From contig NZ_JACHMF010000001.1 in the NCBI RefSeq assembly GCF_014204895.1, forward strand, positions 7,192,001 to 7,256,000: 64,000 nt of DNA, in the 5' to 3' direction. Positions within the stretch are counted from its first letter, which is position 1. Each line of letters begins with the position of its first letter. Of the stretch, positions 38,210 through 48,462 are shown piece after piece. The stretch comes from Paractinoplanes abujensis. Its GTDB lineage: Bacteria > Actinomycetota > Actinomycetes > Mycobacteriales > Micromonosporaceae. Position numbers and translations under genes: made by a program. Below the pieces are notes generated by a model. The model saw only the letters and a program-made list of their open reading frames with translations, had not been told where the DNA came from and did not search any database.

Positions 38210-38231
38210 TGTTGTTCCGCTGTCGTTCCGC
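38210..38231 (+). promoter_or_regulatory. 11-bp-period direct repeats upstream of the first SARP gene (possible SARP box)
   Basis: TGTTGTTCCGC and TGTCGTTCCGC follow each other directly (38210-38220, 38221-38231), placing GTTCCGC at an 11-bp period (38214-38220 and 38225-38231). SARP regulators bind heptamer direct repeats at 11-bp spacing. The repeats end 46 bp before the start codon, so autoregulation is possible. Flanking repeats are poor (about 4 of 7 matches on one side). Confidence 0.4.
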
Positions 38232-38277
38232 TCTCGTCACCTCGGGTAACCTCAACGGGTCCGGAACGGGGGCTGGC

Positions 38278-41217
38278 ATGCGCTATCGCGTTCTCGGGCC
38301 ACTGTCCGTCACTGTGGATGGACGGAGCGTCGCGATCACGGCGGGCCGTGATCGCATCGTGCTGGCCATGCTTCTCTTGCACGCGGGTCGCGTGCTGAGT
38401 GTCGCCGTGCTGGCCGACGCGGTGTGGGGCGCCGATCCGCCGGCCACCGCCAAGGGCCAGCTGCAGACCTGTGTGTCCCGGTTGCGCCGGTTGCTGCCGG
38501 AGGGCGCGATCCGCAGCGACCCGGCCGGCTACTGCCTGACCCCCGGCCCCGGCGAGCTCGACGCCGCCGAGTTTACCCGGCTGGTCACCGAGGCCCGCGC
38601 GCGGCAGGACGCGGAGCTGTACCGGCGGGCGCTCGACCTGTGGCACGGGGACGCCGCCGCGGGCATCGACAGCCACGGCGTGCGGCTGGCCGCCGACGTG
38701 CTCGACCAGCAGCACGTCGCCGCCCTGGAGGAGTGGGCCGAGCTCGAACTGGCCACCGGCCGCGATCGTGACCTGGCCGGTCCGCTGTCCGCCGCGGTCG
38801 ACCGGTTCCCCCTGCAGGAGCGGCTGAGCGGCCAGCTCATGCGTGCGCTCTTCCGGTCGGGCCGGCAGGCCGCCGCGCTGGCCGAGTACCGCCGGGTCCG
38901 CGCGGCGCTGCGCGACGACCTGGGCCTCGACCCCGGCCCGGAGCTGCAGGATCTGCACACGTCGATGCTGGCCGGCGCCGTGCCCCTGTCCCCCGGGCAG
39001 ACCCCGATCAGATGCCTTCCCCGTACGGTCGGCGACTTCACCGGCCGCGACGAGCTCGTGCGCCGGCTCGTCGGCGCGATCGACACGGCGGGCGACGCGG
39101 GCCCGGTGATCGCCGTGATCGACGGCATGGCCGGCAGCGGCAAGACGACCCTCGCGCTGCACGTGGCCACCCTGCTCGGCGACCGCTACCCCGACGCGCA
39201 CCTCTTCGTCGACCTGCGCGGGCACCACGCCGAACAACCCCTGGACCCGGGCGCCGCCCTGCTCGTGCTGCTGCGTCAGCTCGGTGTCGACAGCGAGCGC
39301 ATCCCACCGGGCCTGGTCGACCGGATCGGCCTGTGGCGCACCGAGCTGGCCCGGCGGCGGGCCCTCGTGCTCTTCGACAACGCCGCCACCAGCGCGCAGC
39401 TGGCCGACCTGATGCCGACCGGGCCGGGCAGCCTGGCCCTGGTCACCAGCCGTCGCCGGCTGGTCGGCCTGGACGGCGTGCACCCCGAGTCGCTGCCGGT
39501 GCTGCAGCCGGTCGAGGCGGTCGCGCTGCTGACCCGGATCGCCGGGGAGCGGGTGCGGGCCGAGCCCGTGGCGGCGGCCGAGGTGGTGCGCCGATGCGGC
39601 GGCCTGCCCCTGGCGTTGCGGCTGGCCGGGGCCCGGCTGGCCCATCGTCCACGGTGGGGGGTGGCCGATCTCGTGCGGCGGCTCGGCGACTCGGTCCTGC
39701 CCGAGCTGGAGGCCGAGGACAGGTCGGTGGTGGACGCCTTCGCCGTCTCGTACCGGCAGCTCCCGGACGGTCTGCGCCGCGTGTTCCGGCTGCTCGGGCT
39801 GTGCCCGGCCGGCTTCGACGTGCTCACCGTGGCCGCGCTGACCGGCCTGTCCCTGCCCGACGCGCGCGAGGCGCTGGACGACCTGATCGACGTGCACCTG
39901 ATCGACGAGCCCGAACCGGACGTCTACCGGCTGCACGACCTGCTGCGCGAGTACGCGGCCGCGCTGGCCTCGGAGATCGCGCGCGAGGAGCGGGTGGAGG
40001 CGCTGCGGGGGATGCTCGACCTGCAGTTGCAGGCGGCCGCGGCGACCAACCTGCCCACATACCGCTCGGCCGTGGAACGCGACATCGGCCGGCTCACGCC
40101 GCTGCGGCCGGACCTGCTCGACGCGGTGATCGACCCGGTTGCCCGGTTGGAGAAGGAACGCCCATATCTGCGGGACTATGTGGACATCGCCGCGGGCGAG
40201 CCCGAGCTGATCGACTACGCCTGGCGGCTGCCCCGGGCCGGCTGGCGGCGGCTGTTCATGCACGGATACCTCGACGACGTCTACGTCATGAACGAGCGAG
40301 CGCTGACCGCAGTCCGGCGCGCCGGGAACCGCCCGGCCGTCGCCACGATCCTCAATTACCTCGCCTCGGTGCACTATCGCCGGTCTCAGCTGGACGACGC
40401 GGTGCGTCTGCTGCAGGAGTGCATCGCGATCCGCCGCACCCTGCCCGACAAGGACTCGCTGGCCCGGGCCATGGCCAACCTGGCCACCCTGTACTGCGAG
40501 AGCGGCCGGTGGGCGGAGTGCATCGAACTCACCTTCGAGGTGCGCCGGCTCGCGGCCGCCCGGCACGGCCGCGACGAGATCAATGCACTGGCCAACGTCT
40601 ACTTCCACCAGGGCCGATGGCCGGAAGCTCTGCGTCTGTACCGCCTGCGGCTATTGAATCACCTCGACATCGGCGACCGGACCCGGATCGCCGACAGTCT
40701 GTTCAGCCTGGCCGTGATCAAGCACGCGAGCGGGCTGGTCAGCGCGGCCGCGGCGCGACGGCAGGTGCAGGCGGCGCTGCGCCTGCTCCAGCAGGAGAAC
40801 TATCCCCACGGCGAGGCCACCGCCCAGCACGAGTTGGGCCTGCTGCTGGCCGTCGACGAGTTGTGGCCCGAGGCGATCGCCGCGCTCCGGCGAGCTGTCG
40901 AGATCGCCGAACAGCTGGACGATCGGGGGCGGGAGGCGATGTACTGCACCGGCCTGGGCCGGGCCCTGCGCCACGTCGGCGACCGTCCGGCGGCCCGCAT
41001 GATGCTGGAGCGGGGGCTGCGCATGGCCGAGCGATCCCGCCAGCCCTACCCGCTCGCCCTGGCCCGGGCCGGCCTCGGTGACGATCTGATCGACGACGAC
41101 CCGGCCGAGGCCCGGCGCCTGCTGCGCCTGGCCCGGGAGTCGCTGGCCGCCCTGAGCGCGCGGCAGCTGCCGGACGTGGAAGCTTCCCTCGCCCTGCTCG
41201 AGGCGGTGCGGGCGTGA
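38278..41217 (+). CDS. Large SARP-family regulator (AfsR-like: OmpR-type HTH, BTAD, NTPase, TPR)
   Basis: 979 residues. Domains: OmpR-type winged HTH at 1-95 ([20 protein letters not shown]...[28 protein letters not shown]), bacterial transcription-activation domain (~100-245, ending EYRRVRAALRDDLGLDPGPELQDLH), NB-ARC-type NTPase with P-loop [12 protein letters not shown] near 281-292 and LVLFDNAATSAQL as Walker B, a winged-helix segment (VSYRQLPDGLRRVFRLLGL) and C-terminal TPRs. AfsR-type SARPs activate secondary metabolism or other targets in response to signals. ATG at 38278. The stop overlaps the start of a close paralogue (GTGA), forming a tandem pair. Confidence 0.92.
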   Translation: MRYRVLGPLSVTVDGRSVAITAGRDRIVLAMLLLHAGRVLSVAVLADAVWGADPPATAKGQLQTCVSRLRRLLPEGAIRSDPAGYCLTPGPGELDAAEFTRLVTEARARQDAELYRRALDLWHGDAAAGIDSHGVRLAADVLDQQHVAALEEWAELELATGRDRDLAGPLSAAVDRFPLQERLSGQLMRALFRSGRQAAALAEYRRVRAALRDDLGLDPGPELQDLHTSMLAGAVPLSPGQTPIRCLPRTVGDFTGRDELVRRLVGAIDTAGDAGPVIAVIDGMAGSGKTTLALHVATLLGDRYPDAHLFVDLRGHHAEQPLDPGAALLVLLRQLGVDSERIPPGLVDRIGLWRTELARRRALVLFDNAATSAQLADLMPTGPGSLALVTSRRRLVGLDGVHPESLPVLQPVEAVALLTRIAGERVRAEPVAAAEVVRRCGGLPLALRLAGARLAHRPRWGVADLVRRLGDSVLPELEAEDRSVVDAFAVSYRQLPDGLRRVFRLLGLCPAGFDVLTVAALTGLSLPDAREALDDLIDVHLIDEPEPDVYRLHDLLREYAAALASEIAREERVEALRGMLDLQLQAAAATNLPTYRSAVERDIGRLTPLRPDLLDAVIDPVARLEKERPYLRDYVDIAAGEPELIDYAWRLPRAGWRRLFMHGYLDDVYVMNERALTAVRRAGNRPAVATILNYLASVHYRRSQLDDAVRLLQECIAIRRTLPDKDSLARAMANLATLYCESGRWAECIELTFEVRRLAAARHGRDEINALANVYFHQGRWPEALRLYRLRLLNHLDIGDRTRIADSLFSLAVIKHASGLVSAAAARRQVQAALRLLQQENYPHGEATAQHELGLLLAVDELWPEAIAALRRAVEIAEQLDDRGREAMYCTGLGRALRHVGDRPAARMMLERGLRMAERSRQPYPLALARAGLGDDLIDDDPAEARRLLRLARESLAALSARQLPDVEASLALLEAVRA

Positions 41218-44210
41218 CCGCCGCGGAGGTGCGCTACCGGCTGCTGGGCCCGCTGTCGGTCACGGTGGACGGGCGCGATCTGGCCGTCACGGCCGGCCGC
41301 GACCGGATCGTGCTGGCCATGTTGTTGCTGCACGCGGGGCGGGTGCTGGGGGTGGGCGCGCTGGCCGACGCGGTGTGGGGCGCCGACCCGCCGGCCACCG
41401 CCAAGGGCCAGCTGCAGACCTGTGTGTCGCGGTTGCGCCGGCTGCTGCCGGAGGGCGCGATCCGCAGCGACCCGGCGGGCTACTGCCTGACCCCGGGCCC
41501 GGGCGAGCTCGACGCGGCGGACTTCGCGCGCCTGATCGCCGAGGCTCGTGAGCGGCAGGACGTGGCGTTGTATCGGCGGGCGCTCGACCTGTGGCGGGGG
41601 GACGCGGCCGCGGGCATCGACAGCCACGGCGTGCTGGTGGCCGCGGCCGGGCTCGACAAGCAGCACCTGGCCGCGCTGGAGGCGTGGGCCGAACTGGCGC
41701 CGGCCGCCGGGGACGAGCCCGGCGTGATCGGTGAGCTCTCCGCCGCGGTGGACCGGTTCCCTCTCTCCGAGAGGCTGAGCGGCCACCTGATGCGCGCGCT
41801 TTACCGTGACGGACGGCAGGCCGACGCGCTCGCCGAGTTCCGCCGGTTACGGGTGGCGTTGCGCGAGGAGTTCGGCCTCGACCCGGGGCGTGACCTGCAA
41901 GACCTGCACACGTCGATGCTGACCGGCGCGATCCCCGCCGCCGCGGGCGGTCACGACCAGATCAGATGCCTTCCCCGTACGGTCGGCGACTTCACCGGCC
42001 GCGACGAGCTCGTGCGACGACTCGTCGGCGCGATCGACACCGCGGGCGACGCCGGGCCGGTGACCGCCGTGATCGACGGCATGGCCGGCAGCGGCAAGAC
42101 CACGCTGGCGCTGCACCTCGCGACCCTGATCGGCGAGCGCTACGCCGACGCGCACCTCTTCGTCGACCTGCGCGGCCACCACGCCGAGCAGCCGCTCGAG
42201 CCGTCGGCCGCGCTGCTCGTGCTGCTGCGGCAGCTGGGTGTGCCGGCCGAGCGGATCCCGCCCGAGCAGGTCGACCGGATCGGCCTGTGGCGCACCGAGC
42301 TGGCCCAGCGGCGGGTGCTCGTGCTCTTCGACAACGCCGGGTCCAGCGCGCAGGTCGCCGAGCTGCTGCCGACCGGGCCGGGCAGCCTGGCCCTGATCAC
42401 CAGCCGGCGGCGGCTGGCCGGGCTGGACGGGGTGCAACCGGTGTCGCTGCCGCTGCTGGCCACGGCCGAGGCGGTCGCGCTGCTGGCCCGGATAGCGGGC
42501 GACCGGGTGCGGGCCGAACCGGAGGCGGCGACCGAGGTGGCCCGGCGCTGCGGCGGGCTGCCGCTGGCCGTCCGGCTGGCCGGGGCCCGGCTGGCCCACC
42601 GGCCCCGCTGGCGGGTCGCCGACCTGGTACGCCGGCTCGACCGGGAGGCCGCGCTGCCCGAGCTGGCGGCCGAGGAACGGTCGGTGGCCAGCGCCTTCGC
42701 CGTCTCCTACCGGCAGCTCCCAGCGGTCCCGCAGCGCGTCTTCCGGCTGCTCGGGGCGTGTCCGGCGGCCGACTTCGACGCGCTCAGCGTGGCCGCGCTG
42801 AGCGGGTTGCCGCTCGCCGACGCCGGCGACGCGCTGGACGACCTCGTCGACGTCCACCTGGTCGAGGAGCCCGAACCCGAGATCTACCGGATGCACGACC
42901 TGCTGCGCGAGTTCGCCGGGGCGCTGGCCGGCGAGACCCCGCAGGAGCGGACGGAGGCGCTGCGGGGAGCCCTCGACCAGCAGCTGCATGCGGCCGTGGC
43001 GACCAACCTGCCCGCGTACCGGGAAGGGCTCGATCGGGACATCGGGACGCCCGCGCCGCTGCGCCCGGACTTGCTGGCGGCGCTGACCGATCCGGCCGGC
43101 CGGCTCGAGCGCGAGCGGCTCAACCTGGGCCCGTACGTGGACGCCGCGGCCGCGACCCCCGAGCTCGAGCAGTACGCCTGGAAGCTGCCCCGGGCCGCGT
43201 GGCGACTGCTGTTCGTGCGGGCCCACCTCGACATCGTGCTGGCCCTGCAGACGAAGGCCTGGCGGGTGGCCGAGCGCCTCGGTGACCGCCCGGCCATCGC
43301 GACGACCCTCAACTACCTGGCCTCGGTGTACTACCGCCGATCGGAGATGGACGAGGCCGCTCGCCTGCTCGAGCGGTGCATCGCGATCCGCCGGGAGGAG
43401 GGCGGGCCGGCCGCGCTCGCGCTGGCCCTGAACAACCTGGCCGCCCTGCACAGCGTGTCCGGGCGCTGGGGCCGCAGCATCGAGATCCTGCACGAGGTGC
43501 GGCGCCTGCCCCGGTCGCGGCGCATGCGCGACGACGCCAACATCCTCGCGACCAGCTACGACCACCTCGGGCGGTACACCGAGGCCCTGCGCTACTACCG
43601 GCTCCGCCTGCTGATGCAGATCGAGATCGGTGATCCCACCCGGATCGGCGACACGTTGGTCAGCATCGCCGTGGTCAAGTATCGGGCGGGCCAGGTGACC
43701 ATCGGTGCCGCGCGTCGCCAGGTGTCCGCGGGCCTGCGCATGCAGAGGCGGGCGAGTTACCCGTACGGGATCGCTCTGGCGGAGAGCACGCTGGCCGGGC
43801 TGAACACCGAGGACGGCCGGTTTGCCGAGGCCGTGGCCGGTTACCGCCGCGCGATCGAGGCCGCGGACCAGCTGCGGGATCCGGCGCAGACCTCGCTGAT
43901 CTACGGCGAGTTCGGACGCGCCCTGCGCCGGGCCGGTGATCCGGCGTCCGCGCGGCCGATGGCCGAGCAGGCGCTGCGCCTGGGCCGGCAGAGCGGCCTG
44001 CCGTACGCGATCGCCCTGGCCGAGGCCGCCCTCGGCGAGTGTCTGACGGAGGCGGATCCACGCGAGGCCCGCCGGCTGCTGTCCCGCGCCCGGGTGACGC
44101 TGGCCGAGCTGGAGGCGGTCGAGATGCGCGACGTCGAGAAGCGTCTGCTCGATCTGGGTGGCGAGGATCATCTGCGAACCGGGCCGGGCGGAGAGACGAT
44201 GGAGGGGTGA
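41214..44210 (+). CDS. Second large SARP-family regulator, tandem paralogue
   Basis: 998 residues with the same domain order as its upstream neighbour and near-identical stretches: the HTH ([20 protein letters not shown]), the linker [21 protein letters not shown]-loop [17 protein letters not shown] (~290) and [12 protein letters not shown]. It diverges most in the C-terminal TPR region (for example [21 protein letters not shown]), as expected if the two copies sense different signals. Coupled by GTGA to the first SARP and by another GTGA to fumC downstream, so all three genes can be read from one transcript in coupled fashion. Tandem duplication is clear at the DNA level, for example near 39007 and 41961. 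Confidence 0.92.
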   Translation: MTAAEVRYRLLGPLSVTVDGRDLAVTAGRDRIVLAMLLLHAGRVLGVGALADAVWGADPPATAKGQLQTCVSRLRRLLPEGAIRSDPAGYCLTPGPGELDAADFARLIAEARERQDVALYRRALDLWRGDAAAGIDSHGVLVAAAGLDKQHLAALEAWAELAPAAGDEPGVIGELSAAVDRFPLSERLSGHLMRALYRDGRQADALAEFRRLRVALREEFGLDPGRDLQDLHTSMLTGAIPAAAGGHDQIRCLPRTVGDFTGRDELVRRLVGAIDTAGDAGPVTAVIDGMAGSGKTTLALHLATLIGERYADAHLFVDLRGHHAEQPLEPSAALLVLLRQLGVPAERIPPEQVDRIGLWRTELAQRRVLVLFDNAGSSAQVAELLPTGPGSLALITSRRRLAGLDGVQPVSLPLLATAEAVALLARIAGDRVRAEPEAATEVARRCGGLPLAVRLAGARLAHRPRWRVADLVRRLDREAALPELAAEERSVASAFAVSYRQLPAVPQRVFRLLGACPAADFDALSVAALSGLPLADAGDALDDLVDVHLVEEPEPEIYRMHDLLREFAGALAGETPQERTEALRGALDQQLHAAVATNLPAYREGLDRDIGTPAPLRPDLLAALTDPAGRLERERLNLGPYVDAAAATPELEQYAWKLPRAAWRLLFVRAHLDIVLALQTKAWRVAERLGDRPAIATTLNYLASVYYRRSEMDEAARLLERCIAIRREEGGPAALALALNNLAALHSVSGRWGRSIEILHEVRRLPRSRRMRDDANILATSYDHLGRYTEALRYYRLRLLMQIEIGDPTRIGDTLVSIAVVKYRAGQVTIGAARRQVSAGLRMQRRASYPYGIALAESTLAGLNTEDGRFAEAVAGYRRAIEAADQLRDPAQTSLIYGEFGRALRRAGDPASARPMAEQALRLGRQSGLPYAIALAEAALGECLTEADPREARRLLSRARVTLAELEAVEMRDVEKRLLDLGGEDHLRTGPGGETMEG

Positions 44211-45604
44211 CGACTGACGAGAGCGGTTACCGGGTCGAGAAGGACACAATGGGCGAGGTCCGGGTTCCGGCCGATGCCCTCTGGCGGGCGCAGACGCAGC
44301 GCGCGGTCGAGAACTTCCCCCTCTCGGGGCGCGGCCTGGAATCCGCCCACATCAAGGCGCTGGCCCAGATCAAGGGGGCGGCGGCGCAGGTCAACGGGTC
44401 GCTCGGCGTGATCGAGGAGGACCTGGCGGAGGCGATCGCGAAGGCCGCCGCGCACGTGGCCGAGGGCGGCTACGACGACCAGTTCCCGATCGACGTCTTC
44501 CAGACCGGCTCCGGCACGTCGTCCAACATGAACGCCAACGAGGTCATCGCCACCCTGGCCGCGCGCGAGCTGGGCCGTCCGGTGCACCCGAACGACCACG
44601 TCAACGCGTCGCAGTCGAGCAACGACGTCTTTCCCTCGTCGATCCACCTGGCCGCCACCGAGGCGGTCACGGCCGAACTCATCCCCGCCCTCGAGCATCT
44701 CGGCGCCGCCCTGGTGGCCAAGTCCGAAGCCTGGTCCGAGGTGGTCAAGAGCGGCCGCACACACCTGATGGACGCCACGCCTGTGACGCTCGGCCAGGAG
44801 TTCTCCGGGTACGCCCGGCAGGTCGCCAACGGCATCGAACGGCTCACCGGCACCCTGCCCCGGCTGGCCGAGCTGCCGCTGGGTGGCACCGCGGTCGGCA
44901 CCGGCGTGAACACCCCGCCCGGGTTCGCCCCCGCCGTGATCGAGCGGCTGCGGCAGAGCACCGGCCTGCCCGTCACCGAGGCCCGCGACCACTTCGAGGC
45001 CCAGGGCGCCCGGGACGCGCTGGTCGAGGCGTCCGGCCAGCTCAAGGTGATCGCCGTCGGGCTCTACAAGATTGTCAACGATATCCGCTGGATGGGGTCG
45101 GGGCCCCGCGCCGGCCTGCGCGAACTGCGCCTGCCCGACCTGCAGCCGGGCTCGTCGATCATGCCGGGCAAGGTGAACCCGGTGGTCCCCGAGGCGGTGC
45201 GCCAGGTCGCGGCCCAGGTGATCGGCAACGACGCGACGGTGGCCTTCGCCGGCTCGCAAGGCGACTTCGAGCTCAACGTCATGCTGCCGGTGATGGCCCG
45301 CAACCTGCTGGAGTCGATCCGCCTGCTGGCCAACGCGGCCCGGCTGCTGGCCGACCGCTGCATCGACGGGCTGGAGCCCAACGTCGAGGTGGCCCGGGCG
45401 TACGCGGAAGGTTCGCCCTCGATCGTCACTCCGCTCAACCGCTACCTGGGCTACGACGAGGCCGCCGCGATCGCCAAGGCCGCCCTCGCCGACAACCGCA
45501 CGATCCGCGAGGTCGTGATCGAACGCGGGCACCTCGAGAACGGGAAACTGACCGAGCAGCAGCTCGACGAGGCGCTGGACGTGCTGCGGATGACGCGCCC
45601 CTGA
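44207..45604 (+). CDS. fumC: Class II fumarate hydratase
   Basis: 465 residues, the stable homotetrameric iron-free fumarase. Signatures: [20 protein letters not shown] at the start, [45 protein letters not shown] and the superfamily signature [11 protein letters not shown], which holds the flexible catalytic-serine loop. The GTG at 44207-44209 overlaps the stop of the second SARP gene (GTGA), an unusual partner for a TCA-cycle gene. The GGAGG just before it is close (1 base), so translation may rely on coupling. A gap of 31 bp separates it from cysS. Confidence 0.96.
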   Translation: MTTDESGYRVEKDTMGEVRVPADALWRAQTQRAVENFPLSGRGLESAHIKALAQIKGAAAQVNGSLGVIEEDLAEAIAKAAAHVAEGGYDDQFPIDVFQTGSGTSSNMNANEVIATLAARELGRPVHPNDHVNASQSSNDVFPSSIHLAATEAVTAELIPALEHLGAALVAKSEAWSEVVKSGRTHLMDATPVTLGQEFSGYARQVANGIERLTGTLPRLAELPLGGTAVGTGVNTPPGFAPAVIERLRQSTGLPVTEARDHFEAQGARDALVEASGQLKVIAVGLYKIVNDIRWMGSGPRAGLRELRLPDLQPGSSIMPGKVNPVVPEAVRQVAAQVIGNDATVAFAGSQGDFELNVMLPVMARNLLESIRLLANAARLLADRCIDGLEPNVEVARAYAEGSPSIVTPLNRYLGYDEAAAIAKAALADNRTIREVVIERGHLENGKLTEQQLDEALDVLRMTRP

Positions 45605-45635
45605 ACTCGCTTGGCGCGGCCGGTACCCTTGTACG

Positions 45636-47048
45636 GTGAGTTTGCGCTTGTATGACACCGCGACCCGATCGGTCCGGGACTTCGTCCCGATGACGCCCGG
45701 CAAGGTCGGTATCTACCTGTGTGGGCTCACCGTGCAGTCGGTGCCCCATATCGGGCATTTGCGCTCGGCCGTCAACTACGACGTCCTGCGGCGCTGGCTG
45801 CTGCACACCAACTACGACGTCACGTTCATCCGCAACATCACCGACGTCGACGACAAGATCCTCGACAAGGCGTCGGGGCAGAGCCGCCCGTTCTGGGCGA
45901 TCGCGCACGCCAACCGGCTGGTGCTCGACGCCAACTACCGCGACCTCAACGTCATCCCGCCGACGTACGAGCCGCTCGCGACCGGTCACATCCCCGAGAT
46001 GCACGAACTGATCGAGGAACTGATCGAACGCGGCCACGCGTACCCGGCGGCCGGCGGCACCGGCGACGTGTATTTCGACGTCCCCTCCTACTCCGAATAC
46101 GGCGCGCTCTCGGGCCAGAACCCCGACGACATGCGCCCGCCGTCCGACGGTGGCGAGCCCGACAAGCGGGACTACCGCGACTTCGCGTTGTGGAAGGGCG
46201 TCAAAGCCGACGAGCCGCGCGACGCGTCGTGGCCGTCACCGTGGGGTCGTGGCCGCCCCGGCTGGCACATCGAGTGCTCCGCGATGGCCCGGCGCTACCT
46301 CGGCGACGAGTTCGACATTCACGGCGGCGGGCTCGACCTGACCTTCCCGCACCACGAGAACGAGATCGCCCAGTCCCGCTCGGCCGGGCTGCCGTTCGCC
46401 CGGCACTGGGTGCACCACGCTCTGCTCAACCTCGGCGAAGCCAAGATGAGCAAGTCGCTGGGCAACGTGATCGACGTGGAAGCGGTGCAGGCCATGGGCA
46501 TCCGCCTGGTCGAACTGCGCTACTACCTGGGCACCCCGCACTATCGCTCGCGCATCGACTACTCCGACGAGGCGCTGCGTGAGGCCGCGGTGGCGTACCG
46601 GCGGATCGAGGGTTTCGTGCAGCGCGCCACCGAGATCGTCGGGCCCGGCCGCCCCAAGGACGTACCGCCCGCGTTCGCCGCGGCCATGAACGACGACCTC
46701 AACACGTCGGCCGCGCTGGCCGTCGTGCACGACTGCATCCGCGAGGGCAACACGGCGCTCGCGGCCGGTGACGAGGCCGGCATCCGCGGGGCGATCACCG
46801 CCGTCCGCGCGATGCTGGGCGTCCTCGGCCTCGACCCGCTCGACGAGGCCTGGACCGGCAAGGCCACCCAGAGCGACCTCAAGCCGGTGGTCGACTCACT
46901 GGTCAAGCTGGCCCTCGAGCAGCGCACCCAAGCACGCACACGCAAGGACTGGGCGGCCGCCGACTCGGTCCGCGACCAGCTCAAGAACGCGGGAATTCAG
47001 GTGGAGGACACTCCGGCCGGTCCGCGCTGGACGGTAGGAGAGCACTGA
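45636..47048 (+). CDS. cysS: Cysteinyl-tRNA synthetase
   Basis: 470 residues, class Ia synthetase. HIGH motif in [14 protein letters not shown] in [12 protein letters not shown], zinc ligands in the CGLT segment, the GWHIECSAM cysteine and the [11 protein letters not shown]is/Glu. The usual CGPTVY reads CGLTVQ, similar to mycobacterial CysS. The GTG start at 45636 gives [17 protein letters not shown], the standard N-terminus. The stop and the ATG of rlmB share one base (TGATG), so they are coupled. In mycobacteria cysS follows ispF directly; here 35.5 kb separates them. Confidence 0.96.
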   Translation: MSLRLYDTATRSVRDFVPMTPGKVGIYLCGLTVQSVPHIGHLRSAVNYDVLRRWLLHTNYDVTFIRNITDVDDKILDKASGQSRPFWAIAHANRLVLDANYRDLNVIPPTYEPLATGHIPEMHELIEELIERGHAYPAAGGTGDVYFDVPSYSEYGALSGQNPDDMRPPSDGGEPDKRDYRDFALWKGVKADEPRDASWPSPWGRGRPGWHIECSAMARRYLGDEFDIHGGGLDLTFPHHENEIAQSRSAGLPFARHWVHHALLNLGEAKMSKSLGNVIDVEAVQAMGIRLVELRYYLGTPHYRSRIDYSDEALREAAVAYRRIEGFVQRATEIVGPGRPKDVPPAFAAAMNDDLNTSAALAVVHDCIREGNTALAAGDEAGIRGAITAVRAMLGVLGLDPLDEAWTGKATQSDLKPVVDSLVKLALEQRTQARTRKDWAAADSVRDQLKNAGIQVEDTPAGPRWTVGEH

Positions 47049-48163
47049 TGCCCGGAAACAGCCAGAACGCCAGCAAGCGAGCCACCAGCAAGAAGGGCGC
47101 CCCGGTCGGCTCCGGTGGCAAGAACCGCTCCGGCCTCAAAGGCCGCGGCAAGACCCTGCCCGCCGACGAACGCCCCTGGCACAAGGGCTACTCCGGCACG
47201 GAGAAGCTTCCCGACAAGACGGCCCGCAAGCAGGAAAAGGAACGCCGCGCGGCGGCCGCCGAAGGGCGCGCCCCCAAGGTCGGCATCCCCGGGTCCAAAG
47301 ACACCACGTGGGGTCGCGGCGGCGGCCGCGCCTACGGCAAGCAGACCCCCCAGCGGGGCCGCTCCGGGGTCGGTCGTGGCGGCCCCCGCATCGCACCCGG
47401 ACGCCGCTCCAACCCGACCAAGGAAGGCCCTGAGCTGCTGCTCGGGCGCAACCCGGTGGTCGAGGCGCTACGAGCCGCGGTGCCGGCGACGGCGCTCTAC
47501 GTCGCCCAGGGCATCGACATCGACGAGCGGGTGGCCGAGATCGTGCGGACCGCCGGGGACCGGGGCATCCCGATCCTCGAAATCGGCCGCAACGAACTCG
47601 ACCGGATGACCGGCGGGGTCCTCCACCAGGGCATCGGGCTGCAGGTGCCGCCGTTCGCGTACGAGGACTACGACGACCTGCTGGCCGCCGCCCTGGAACA
47701 ACCCACGCCGCTGCTGGTGGCCATGGACGGCATCACCGACCCGCGCAACGTGGGCGCGGTGATCCGGTCCGTCGCCGCCTTCGGTGGGCACGGCGTGTTC
47801 ATGACCGAGCGACGGGCGGCAGGGATCACCGCCACGGCCTGGCGGACCAGCGCCGGGGCCGCGGCTCGGGTGCCCGTGTCGCAGGTGGTGAACCTGACCC
47901 GGGCCATCAAGAAAGCGCAGGAAGCCGGGTTCGTCGCCATCGGGCTGGACGCTGATGGCGAAACCGACCTGTACGAGCTGGAAGCCGCTGTCGGGCCCCT
48001 GCTCGTCGTCGTGGGCTCCGAGGGGCGGGGGCTCTCCCGCCTTGTCGGTGAGACCTGTGACCTGCGGGTTTCTATCCCCATGGCTACCGAGGTGGAGTCC
48101 TTGAACGCCTCGGTGGCGGCTGCTGTGACTTTGGCCGAGGTTTCCCGGCGAAGGTCCGCTTAG
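47048..48163 (+). CDS. rlmB: 23S rRNA (guanosine-2'-O-)-methyltransferase RlmB, with long basic N-terminal extension
   Basis: 371 residues. Residues ~130-371 are a SPOUT/TrmH-family methyltransferase that methylates G2251 of 23S rRNA: substrate-binding domain [23 protein letters not shown], then [47 protein letters not shown] and [23 protein letters not shown], which form the knotted SAM site. The first ~125 residues are disordered and rich in Lys, Arg and Gly ([24 protein letters not shown]), probably an RNA-binding tail; E. coli RlmB lacks it. Coupled to cysS by TGATG. Confidence 0.94.
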   Translation: MPGNSQNASKRATSKKGAPVGSGGKNRSGLKGRGKTLPADERPWHKGYSGTEKLPDKTARKQEKERRAAAAEGRAPKVGIPGSKDTTWGRGGGRAYGKQTPQRGRSGVGRGGPRIAPGRRSNPTKEGPELLLGRNPVVEALRAAVPATALYVAQGIDIDERVAEIVRTAGDRGIPILEIGRNELDRMTGGVLHQGIGLQVPPFAYEDYDDLLAAALEQPTPLLVAMDGITDPRNVGAVIRSVAAFGGHGVFMTERRAAGITATAWRTSAGAAARVPVSQVVNLTRAIKKAQEAGFVAIGLDADGETDLYELEAAVGPLLVVVGSEGRGLSRLVGETCDLRVSIPMATEVESLNASVAAAVTLAEVSRRRSA

Positions 48164-48221
48164 CCCCTGGGGCTGCTGCAGACCTCGGCGCTGCGGTTAG
48201 ACCCTGGGGCTGCGGTAGACC

Positions 48222-48264
48222 CTGGGGCGCTGCCCCAGACCCAAACCCTGGGGCGCTGCCCCAG
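48222..48264. repeat. Two REP-like palindromes after rlmB
   Basis: CTGGGGCGCTGCCCCAG occurs at 48222-48238 and 48248-48264 (7-bp arms, 26-bp period). Related partial copies (CCCTGGGGCTG) lie at about 48174-48220. The first can act as a terminator for the cysS-rlmB transcript. A G-richer relative lies at 49699-49718 on the other side of the insertion sequence. Confidence 0.7.
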
Positions 48265-48318
48265 ACCCCGGCCATCGCTGCGGAGATCCGCCTGGCGATG
48301 GTTGCTGTGGGTGGGTGG

Positions 48319-48450
48319 GGCTTGGGGATCTCCTTACAACGACAGCCAGAAGCGAATCGCAAAGATGGGGAGGGCGCAACCAAACCCCGGTTGCGCCCTC
48401 CCCATCTTCACGATGAGCTGAGGCCGCCGTCGCAAGGAGATCCCCAAGCC
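48319..48450. repeat. Nested inverted-repeat element (MITE-like or terminator)
   Basis: Outer arms GGCTTGGGGATCTCCTT (48319-48335) and AAGGAGATCCCCAAGCC (48434-48450) are perfect 17-bp inverted repeats. Inside lies a perfect 20-bp stem (48362-48381 and 48389-48408) with a 7-base loop AAACCCC. The element is 132 bp long, ends 12 bp before the target duplication of the insertion sequence, and contains no gene. It may be a small non-autonomous element or a strong bidirectional terminator; no flanking duplication was noticed. Confidence 0.75.
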
Positions 48451-48462
48451 AACTACAGCGGG

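Noticed and set aside
38191..40608. Long open frame on the minus strand opposite the first SARP gene (similar ones opposite the second SARP, pat, the Hsp70-like fusion and others)
   Set aside because: In DNA this GC-rich, antisense frames stay open because stop codons are rare. These translate to Gly/Arg/His/Gln-rich sequence with no motifs and lie opposite genes with clear domains.
38278..45604. SARP pair as pathway-specific activators of a biosynthetic cluster in this window
   Set aside because: No biosynthetic genes adjoin them; the only candidate cluster (2.8-7.1 kb) is 31 kb away, so a direct link cannot be claimed.
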